Positions 58,341 through 64,000 of a DNA stretch of 64,000 nt are shown here, in pieces; position 1 is the first letter of the stretch, and every line of letters begins with the position of its first letter. Both the position numbers and the translations under genes were made by a program. The notes beneath the pieces were generated by a model. The model made no database searches, was not told the origin of the DNA, and worked only from the letters and a program-made list of their open reading frames with translations. The stretch comes from Spongiibacter pelagi (lineage in GTDB: Bacteria > Pseudomonadota > Gammaproteobacteria > Pseudomonadales > Spongiibacteraceae): contig NZ_JACXLD010000001.1 of the NCBI RefSeq assembly GCF_014705705.1, positions 248,001 through 312,000 of the forward strand, written 5' to 3'.

Positions 58341-59233
58341 TGGTTTTTGCTGAGCTTGAAGCCCACGCCGATTTTGAAGACTGGCAGCCTCTGGCCCGTC
58401 AGTATCTGCGTGCCAATATCGAACCTGACCACATTCACTGGCTGGAGCAGGATGTGGGTGGCTTGTTTTCACAGGCAGAGCCCGCTGCCGTTTTTACACT
58501 TGAAAATGAGCCCGCGCTAAGTGCCGGCGCGCCCAAGGTTAGCCGGGCGTTTATGCAAACCGCGCGTTATGCCGCTAGCCACAATGATCCCCAGCGCTTT
58601 GATTTGCTGTATCGCTTGCTGTGGCGTTTGACCCATGGCGAGCGAGGGTTAATGGGCGATGCCCGTGACCTAATGGTTAGTCGGGCCAATCAATTGGCTA
58701 AGCAGGTGGGCCGGGAGCGCCACAAAATGACGGCCTTTGTGCGCTTTCGAAAATTGCAGCTCAAGGATGTGGAGTCCGGCGAGGATTTAACACCACGATA
58801 TATCGCTTGGTTTGAGCCCGAGCATTACACCCTGCGCTTGGCTTCGCGCTTTTTTTGCCATCGCTTTGCCAATATGGATTGGTCAATTATTACCCCCTAC
58901 CAGAGCATGCACTGGCTGGGTCGAGAACTGAGTTTTGGTCGCGGCGGAGTGCGCGCGGATGCGCCACAACAAGATGATATGGAAGATGCCTGGCGGCTGT
59001 ATTACGCCAGTATTTTCAATCCGGCCAGATTAAAAGTGAAAGCGATGCAATCGGAGATGCCGAAAAAATACTGGCACAATTTGCCCGAGGCCAATTTGAT
59101 TGCGCCGCTGATTCGCTCCGCTGCCCGTCGCAGTGAGGCAATGTTGGCCGCACCTCAGCACGAAACCGGCAATCTTCCGGCCTCGGCGCGTTTCGATCGC
59201 CAACAGTGGCTCGACAGCAAGGGCAATAGTTGA
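58340..59233 (+). CDS. DUF4130 protein (TIGR03915 family, probable DNA metabolism protein)
   Basis: This is a 297-residue protein of the DUF4130 type, which occurs next to or fused with the radical SAM protein or a uracil-DNA-glycosylase-like domain. Conserved parts are FDLLYRLLWRLTHGE, MVSRANQLAKQVGRERHKMTAFVRFRKL, WFEPEHYTLRLASRFFCHRFANMDWSIITP and YYASIFNPARLKVKAMQSEMPKKYWHNLPEA. No glycosylase domain is fused here. It is translationally coupled to the radical SAM gene, which supports a joint role. The chemistry is unknown. Confidence 0.88.
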   Translation: MVFAELEAHADFEDWQPLARQYLRANIEPDHIHWLEQDVGGLFSQAEPAAVFTLENEPALSAGAPKVSRAFMQTARYAASHNDPQRFDLLYRLLWRLTHGERGLMGDARDLMVSRANQLAKQVGRERHKMTAFVRFRKLQLKDVESGEDLTPRYIAWFEPEHYTLRLASRFFCHRFANMDWSIITPYQSMHWLGRELSFGRGGVRADAPQQDDMEDAWRLYYASIFNPARLKVKAMQSEMPKKYWHNLPEANLIAPLIRSAARRSEAMLAAPQHETGNLPASARFDRQQWLDSKGNS

Positions 59234-59338
59234 GCCTTAAGTTAATCAGCGCCTTGCTTGCTATATAGCTTGGTACATAAATCCTAAGGCTGCGCTACAA
59301 TCGCTCCATATCCCCGTCGCAAAATAAGGGAATGGCCA

Positions 59339-60187
59339 ATGCGGTCACGCAATATTATTCGGATTATCGAAAGCACACGAGAGAGCCTGCGCCGCAGTGA
59401 GCGCTTGGTGGCGGACTATATTCTGGCCCAGCCCAAAGATGTGATTCATATGCGCATTGTCGATTTAGCGCAGGAAGCCCATGTTAGCGAGCCAACCGTG
59501 ATTCGTTTTTGTCGCGCCATTGGCTGCGATGGTTTTCAAAGTTTCAAGGTTGCACTGGCTCAGGATATTGCCCATAACCCGGCTTACGATACCTTCAGTT
59601 TTTCAGACCAGGACTCCGCCCGCCAGTACACTTACAAGGTGTTTGATTCCACCATGGAAACCTTGAAGCGAGTGCGCGACAGTATTGAAGTCAGCGCTGT
59701 TGAGCGTGCGGTGGAATTACTCAGCAATGCCCGGCGCGTCGAGTTTTATGGTTTTGGCGCTTCCGCAGCTGCAGCAACCGATGCCCAGCATAATTTCTTC
59801 CGCCTACAAATTAGTGCGAATGTGTATTCCGACCCGCATATGCAGGCGATGTCGGCCATGTCCTTACATGCCGATGACGTGGTGGTGGCGATCTCGCAAT
59901 CGGGTCGCACCCGTGCCCTGATCGATGCCATCAAGCTGGTTAAAAACAGCGGTGCGCCAGTGATCGCTCTGGCGCCCTTGGGCAGCCCGGTAGCAGATTT
60001 GGCCGAGGTGCCCATCCATATTGATGTGGAGCTGGATGAGGGTGAGTACACTCCGCTGCCGTCACGCTTAGCGCATATGACGGTACTCGATGTGCTGGCC
60101 ATTGGTATTGCTTCGCGCAAGGCCGATTTGCGCGCCCATCTCGATACCATTGAGCAGGGCTTACAAGCTCTGCGCACCGAAAAATGA
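59339..60187 (+). CDS. hexR: HexR-like RpiR-family transcriptional regulator
   Basis: HexR-type regulators control central carbon genes (zwf, edd, eda, gap, pykA) and respond to KDPG. The 282-residue protein has an N-terminal RpiR HTH (RRSERLVADYILAQP, VDLAQEAHVSEPTVIRFCRAIGCDGFQSFKV) and a SIS sugar-phosphate domain (VEFYGFGASAAAATDAQHNFFRL, VVVAISQSGRTRALIDAIKLVKNSGAPVIAL). The overall match to HexR is close. No zwf or edd gene is adjacent. It overlaps the next small gene by 4 bases. Confidence 0.88.
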   Translation: MRSRNIIRIIESTRESLRRSERLVADYILAQPKDVIHMRIVDLAQEAHVSEPTVIRFCRAIGCDGFQSFKVALAQDIAHNPAYDTFSFSDQDSARQYTYKVFDSTMETLKRVRDSIEVSAVERAVELLSNARRVEFYGFGASAAAATDAQHNFFRLQISANVYSDPHMQAMSAMSLHADDVVVAISQSGRTRALIDAIKLVKNSGAPVIALAPLGSPVADLAEVPIHIDVELDEGEYTPLPSRLAHMTVLDVLAIGIASRKADLRAHLDTIEQGLQALRTEK

Positions 60188-60459
60188 AGCGTTTTCTCAT
60201 TGCTTTAATTCTGGCCGCCTTGTGTTTATTCGCCTTGGTTTTTGCGGCGGCGCTGTTCTTGGATTCCTCACCCAATAAGCTGCATTACCGCGTGTTTATC
60301 GACGCCAATAACCAGATTTTTATTAACGGGGAATTGGGAACGGAAAACCGGGTTTACGATTTAGCGCGGGATATGACGGTGGATTTTGAGTTGGAATACG
60401 ACCCAATGTCGACGCTGTATTTCTGCTTTAAAGAGCGCGGTTGCCGTACGGCAAATTAA
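60184..60459 (+). CDS. Small membrane-anchored protein of unknown function
   Basis: This 91-residue protein has an N-terminal hydrophobic helix (LIALILAALCLFALVFAAALFL) and an exported acidic domain of about 65 residues with two late cysteines (YFCFKERGCR). The ATG overlaps the hexR stop (ATGA), so it is translationally coupled. I do not recognise a family. TTGCCGTACGGCAA at 60441-60454, in its last codons, is a perfect palindrome. Confidence 0.7.
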   Translation: MKRFLIALILAALCLFALVFAAALFLDSSPNKLHYRVFIDANNQIFINGELGTENRVYDLARDMTVDFELEYDPMSTLYFCFKERGCRTAN

Positions 60460-60463
60460 GGCT

Positions 60464-62200
60464 TTACTGCAGCAGCGCCAATATCGCGCTTGAGCTGCTA
60501 TTGGCTTGGGAGGTTACTGCAACGGCGGCTTGTTGCAGAATCTGTGCTTTGACTAAATTGGCGGATTCAGCGGCAAAATCGGCGTCGAGAATTCGTCCGC
60601 GACTGGCGGTTAGCGATTCGGCACCGGTTTGTAAGTTCTGAATTGTGGATTCCATACGATTAAGTTGGGCACCCAATGTGGCCCGCTGTGAAGAGAGATA
60701 TTCCAGCGCTCGATCCATTTTAAAAATAACCTGATTGGCGTTTTCCACCACATCCAGGCTTTCCATATCGAGCGCGGCGGCATTAATCGAGCCAATATTG
60801 ATAGACACGGTTTCACCGACATTGGCGCCAAGCTGGAACTGCTTGCGATTTTCTTCGCCGGGCGTCGCGACAATTTCTTCCCAAGTTTCAGTAAATCCGG
60901 CTAGCTGATCCTCGCCGCTGCGCGTCGCAATATTGTCAATGATACTGGTCGCGGTTTTCACAGGTCCGCCATCGGCATTGGCCCCGCCAATGGCACCGGT
61001 ATCGGCATCACTCAATGCGCCAGTGCTGACCATGGTATTGATGTAGTTTTCTGCACCGGCGGCAAAGGCGGTGGTGAAGGCATCTGCGGTGGCGTAAGTC
61101 CCTTTGGTGGCGGCATTAATGGCTTGATCCAAGCCCTCGTCTTGATGATTGGTGAGATAGGTCATTACATCTTTAATGCCCGTGCCGCCTTGGGCCTTGA
61201 TTTCATCGTGCAGGAAACGCACGGCTGTATAAGCAGCGGAGTAATCGTCGGATTCGCCGCCCCAGCTTCCGGCGCCATTACCAAATTCCGCCGCAATGGT
61301 GGCCAAACCGGCGGCACCAATACTATTTATAGCGGACGATAGTCGTTCATCGGCACCGTGAATAAATTCAGCAGCACCCTCTAAAAACCAGGTTTGATCT
61401 ACCGATGGATCGGCCATCATGCCGATATTGGTACTGCGGTACATCACCGCGTGTACCATTTCATGAGCAATAATACGGTCATTAAAGAAGGGGCCGGTGC
61501 CGCCATCGGGCAAGTTGGGCGGATTAAAATCGGCCATATCAATTTGCAGCGTGACATTGCTGGCCTTGCCGTCATAACTGAGCGGGATGCCGCCAGCAAC
61601 GCGGGCGGCGGTGCCGCCGACACCGTCGGTGAAACTGGTGAGTTCAATGCTTATGCCGGCCCCATCTGCCTGCAGGCCATACATATCTTTAATTAAACTT
61701 TCAGCGCGAGACAGCCAGCCGCTTTTCAGGCCATCCATCACCGCTAATTGATTGGAGTCACCCAATACGCTGCTGCTTGCTGAGCCAAATATTTTTTCGC
61801 CATTGAATTGGGTTTGCCGGCCAACGCGATCCACTTCGCTGCGTAACTGCTCTACTTCCAGCTGCAGGGCCTGACGGTCAGCTTCGCTATTTGTAGAATT
61901 GCTGGCTTGCACCGCCAGCTCACGAATTCGTTGCAGCGAGTCGGTCATTGATCCCAGTGCGCCATCGGCGACCTGCAACATAGAAATGCCGTCATTGGCG
62001 TTGCGTACCGCCTGATTCAAGCCGCGTATCTGGGTAGTAAAGCGCTGCGAAATTGCCATGCCAGCGGCATCATCTTTGGCACTGTTAATACGCAAGCCTG
62101 AGGATAATCGCTGATAGGCGCGAGACAAATCCGACGATGACTTCGTCAGATTGCGCGCGCTGTTCATTGCAGCGATATTAGTGTTAATTGACAGGCTCAT
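60464..62200 (-). CDS. Flagellin with embedded zinc metalloprotease domain (flagellinolysin type)
   Basis: This 578-residue protein has conserved flagellin ends and a protease in place of the usual variable domain. Residues 1 to about 165 are D0/D1 ([20 protein letters not shown], then [20 protein letters not shown] and [14 protein letters not shown]). Residues about 480-578 are C-terminal D1/D0, ending [18 protein letters not shown]. The central part carries HEMVH at 246-250 and, 24 residues on, [11 protein letters not shown] at 272-282, the layout of a gluzincin zinc site (two His plus Glu274). This matches published flagellinolysins, which build proteolytic filaments. No other flagellar gene is in the window. 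It has a sigma-28-like promoter. Confidence 0.93.
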   Translation of the reverse strand: MSLSINTNIAAMNSARNLTKSSSDLSRAYQRLSSGLRINSAKDDAAGMAISQRFTTQIRGLNQAVRNANDGISMLQVADGALGSMTDSLQRIRELAVQASNSTNSEADRQALQLEVEQLRSEVDRVGRQTQFNGEKIFGSASSSVLGDSNQLAVMDGLKSGWLSRAESLIKDMYGLQADGAGISIELTSFTDGVGGTAARVAGGIPLSYDGKASNVTLQIDMADFNPPNLPDGGTGPFFNDRIIAHEMVHAVMYRSTNIGMMADPSVDQTWFLEGAAEFIHGADERLSSAINSIGAAGLATIAAEFGNGAGSWGGESDDYSAAYTAVRFLHDEIKAQGGTGIKDVMTYLTNHQDEGLDQAINAATKGTYATADAFTTAFAAGAENYINTMVSTGALSDADTGAIGGANADGGPVKTATSIIDNIATRSGEDQLAGFTETWEEIVATPGEENRKQFQLGANVGETVSINIGSINAAALDMESLDVVENANQVIFKMDRALEYLSSQRATLGAQLNRMESTIQNLQTGAESLTASRGRILDADFAAESANLVKAQILQQAAVAVTSQANSSSSAILALLQ

Positions 62201-62213
62201 AATACTCGGGCAG

Positions 62214-62235
62214 TTCCGGTTTATCTCTACCGGAA
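62214..62235. repeat. Dyad TTCCGGT-N8-ACCGGAA in the flagellin leader
   Basis: Perfect 7-base arms (62214-62220 and 62229-62235) lie between the sigma-28-like promoter and the flagellin start. They overlap the expected transcription start, so this may be an operator or a hairpin at the 5' end of the mRNA. Confidence 0.6.
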
Positions 62236-62236
62236 A

Positions 62237-62263
62237 ATATCGGATAGGCTGAAAAAAACTTGA
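62237..62263 (-). promoter_or_regulatory. Sigma-28 (FliA)-type promoter of the flagellin gene
   Basis: On the minus strand TCAAGTTT-N11-TCCGATAT matches the flagellar consensus (TAAAGTTT-N11-GCCGATAA) at 7/8 and 6/8 positions. It lies about 37 bases before the start codon. This fits late-class flagellar expression. Confidence 0.75.
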
Positions 62264-62324
62264 GTTATCTGCGGCAACTACGGCCCATAATAGGTATTCC
62301 CACGTAAACTACGAGGAGCCAAAA

Positions 62325-62735
62325 ATGAAACCACGCATCAGCATGATTACCCTAGGAGTGAGAGATTTACCTCGGGCGATTGCCTTCTATGAAGCACTGG
62401 GTTGGACGCGTTTAGAGTCGCCACCGAGTGTGGCGTTCTTTGATTTGAATGGCACGTGGTTGGGGTTATTTGGCTGGGATGAGTTGGCGGAAGACGCGCA
62501 AGTAGACCCGCGCGGCGATGGGTTTCGTGGTGTGGCGCTAGCCCATAACTTGGCCTCTGAGGCAGAGGTCGATGCGCTTATGGCCGAAGCGATTGCTGCC
62601 GGTGCCGAACAAACCAAGGCGCCACAAAAAGTCTTTTGGGGTGGTTACAGCGGTTATTTTAAAGACCCGGAAGGGCATCTATGGGAGATCGCCTACAACC
62701 CGATGATGTGGGTTGGCCCTGTCGATAAGGAATAA
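62325..62735 (+). CDS. VOC (glyoxalase/bleomycin resistance) family protein
   Basis: This is a 136-residue VOC-fold protein. Paired beta-alpha-beta-beta-beta modules are seen: ISMITLGVRDLPRAIAFYEALGWTRL and GYSGYFKDPEGHLWEIAYNP at the end, the latter with a metal-binding-type Glu. Other members act on small molecules using a divalent metal. The substrate cannot be told. It starts behind GAGGAG at 62311-62316 and is 10 bases before the next gene. Confidence 0.88.
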   Translation: MKPRISMITLGVRDLPRAIAFYEALGWTRLESPPSVAFFDLNGTWLGLFGWDELAEDAQVDPRGDGFRGVALAHNLASEAEVDALMAEAIAAGAEQTKAPQKVFWGGYSGYFKDPEGHLWEIAYNPMMWVGPVDKE

Positions 62736-62745
62736 AAATCAGACG

Positions 62746-64000
62746 ATGACGAATAACAACAGGGACGAACTAAGCAAGTTGGCAACAATCGCGAGCTTCG
62801 ATGATTTGTGGGCGCTGCAAGGCACCACGGTATTATTGACCCACAATGATGTTGCCGCCAGACAGTGCCGGGATCAGTTAGCGCAATATCAACAGCAGCG
62901 CGAATCGGCATTTATCGAGCAGATTTCGGCAATGCCCGTCGAGCAGTGGTTGGCTGAACTATGGGACAGCGGCTTTAACGAAAAAATTGTGCTCCGTCCT
63001 ATTCAATTATTGGCCTTGGCCCAGCAATTACTTGAGGGCAGTGAATCCTTTCCTCCGCAGTGTTTAAACTCACAAGCCATCTGTCGTCGCTTTGTTGATG
63101 CCTTTCAGGATTTTCATCATTACCGTCTCAGCGATAGTCGTGAGCACTATTTGTTTTCCAGCGAATATCAGGCGTTTTATCAGTGGCGAAAAGAACTCCA
63201 GCATATTTTGGATGAGCAGGGCGCACTGTCTAGTGCCCAGCTGCCAAGTGCGTTGAGTGGGGCTTTAAAAGCAGGCGAGTTAATACTGCCCGACAATATT
63301 ATTCTCAGCGCCGGTCTTAGCCTTGCTCCAGCTATTGAGTCTTTTCTTGCTGAGTGCTTGGATCATGCGCAGGTTTTACGGCTGGAAAGCGAATCGGCTC
63401 CGCAAGCAATCAGTTTGCATGTGGCTGAAAATCGCGCTGAAGAATGTCGTCAGGTCGCCAGTGAAATTGCCGACTACCTAGCGGCAAGCACCTCACCAGA
63501 AGCGGAAAAAATAGCGATTGTTTGCCCCGAAATTTCCAGTTACCGCGCACTGCTGGAAGGGGCGTTGTGCGAACAACTTTACCCTGCCACATTATTTCCC
63601 TTGGGCACCAAAGAACCCTTTGGTGAGGGCGCCCCTGTTTGTGAACCTTGGTTGTTTGAGGGCACGGAAAAACTCTTGGGATTTCCTCTAATCAGTGCCG
63701 CCTGGGACTGTATTTCGCTGCGACCCCATCAGGCGGATCTAGAACAAATAAGCCGGATATTGCGCTCCCGCTTTATCGGTGGCTGGAGTGAGTGGCGTTA
63801 CGCTCGCGCTGAACTTGATTTGTTATGGCGGGAAAAACTCAGTGCGCAAACCAGCTTAAAGCAGGCTTTGGCATTAAATTCCTCGCGTTTGCAGGAAAAA
63901 TATTGGGGGGATGAATCAGGTGCAATGACTTGGCTTGATCCGCTCATCGCTCTACAGGCGTATTTGGAAAAACTGCGTCCAAAACAATTGCCGTCGGCCT
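62746..64000 (+). CDS. Probable DNA repair protein, PD-(D/E)XK nuclease family (3' end outside window)
   Basis: An open frame from ATG 62746 runs off the window after 418 codons. The N-terminal region fits the large 'probable DNA repair protein' group (TIGR03623-like) related to inactivated RecB/AddB helicase chains with a C-terminal PD-(D/E)XK nuclease: GTTVLLTHNDVAARQCRDQLA near residue 25, PVEQWLAELWDSG, LILPDNIILSAGLSLAPAIESFL and IAIVCPEISSYRALLEGAL. The diagnostic nuclease motif would lie beyond the window. In relatives a UvrD/RecB-like helicase gene often follows. The assignment is by pattern only. Confidence 0.75.
   Translation, partial: MTNNNRDELSKLATIASFDDLWALQGTTVLLTHNDVAARQCRDQLAQYQQQRESAFIEQISAMPVEQWLAELWDSGFNEKIVLRPIQLLALAQQLLEGSESFPPQCLNSQAICRRFVDAFQDFHHYRLSDSREHYLFSSEYQAFYQWRKELQHILDEQGALSSAQLPSALSGALKAGELILPDNIILSAGLSLAPAIESFLAECLDHAQVLRLESESAPQAISLHVAENRAEECRQVASEIADYLAASTSPEAEKIAIVCPEISSYRALLEGALCEQLYPATLFPLGTKEPFGEGAPVCEPWLFEGTEKLLGFPLISAAWDCISLRPHQADLEQISRILRSRFIGGWSEWRYARAELDLLWREKLSAQTSLKQALALNSSRLQEKYWGDESGAMTWLDPLIALQAYLEKLRPKQLPSA

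Overview
The window is chromosomal DNA of a Gammaproteobacterium, most likely a marine, aerobic, flagellated member of the Cellvibrionales/Spongiibacteraceae or a relative. That placement is inferred from gene order and protein style, not from a marker gene. It opens inside rnpA and keeps the origin-proximal order rnpA-yidD-yidC-mnmE ... mnmG-rsmG-parA-parB-atpIBEFHAGDC-glmU-glmS. No tRNA or rRNA gene, complete insertion sequence, prophage or CRISPR array was seen.

Layout. 1-3527: ribonuclease P, membrane insertion and tRNA modification genes. 3555-8354: an inserted triad of TonB-dependent receptor, periplasmic binding protein and hybrid histidine kinase. 8355-8757: a non-coding, AT-rich stretch with DnaA-box-like sites, a strong oriC candidate. 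8758-13110: mnmG, rsmG, parA, parB. 13249-20557: the complete ATP synthase operon, with a near-consensus sigma-70 promoter and an intrinsic terminator. 20573-28412: an SDR reductase, amino-sugar synthesis (glmU, glmS), a thiolase, a RimK-like ATP-grasp protein and an SLC13-type transporter.

28472-37498 is a sulfide-handling island. A FisR-like sigma-54 activator carries a C-x10-C-x6-C sensor triad. It is divergent from cydA-cydB-persulfide dioxygenase-SQR-SulP, which has a perfect-consensus sigma-54 promoter and palindromic sites upstream. The genes suggest oxidation of H2S by SQR, electrons passed through quinone to a sulfide-tolerant bd oxidase, oxidation of the persulfide product, and anion export. 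A methyltransferase resembling animal METTL7/TMT1 thiol methyltransferases follows fisR.

37578-46842: a DAACS symporter, a rubredoxin-rubredoxin reductase fusion, ubiC-ubiA, a FemAB-like protein, trhP, an OmpA-family porin with an acidic tail, and a DUF938 methyltransferase. 46933-53659: an EVE-domain protein, a 490-bp repeat region (four regularly spaced hairpins plus a MITE-like element with long terminal inverted repeats), yaaA, and a TRAP transporter. The TRAP permeases are separated from their binding protein by a thioesterase and a HigBA-like toxin-antitoxin module.

53689-64000: uvrD, a GST-like protein, a radical SAM plus DUF4130 DNA-metabolism pair, hexR with a small membrane protein, a VOC protein and the start of a PD-(D/E)XK-type repair protein. 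The most unusual single gene lies at 60464-62200. It is a flagellin whose variable region carries a zinc metalloprotease motif (HEMVH plus a downstream FLEG), which makes it a flagellinolysin-type proteolytic flagellin. A sigma-28-like promoter precedes it.
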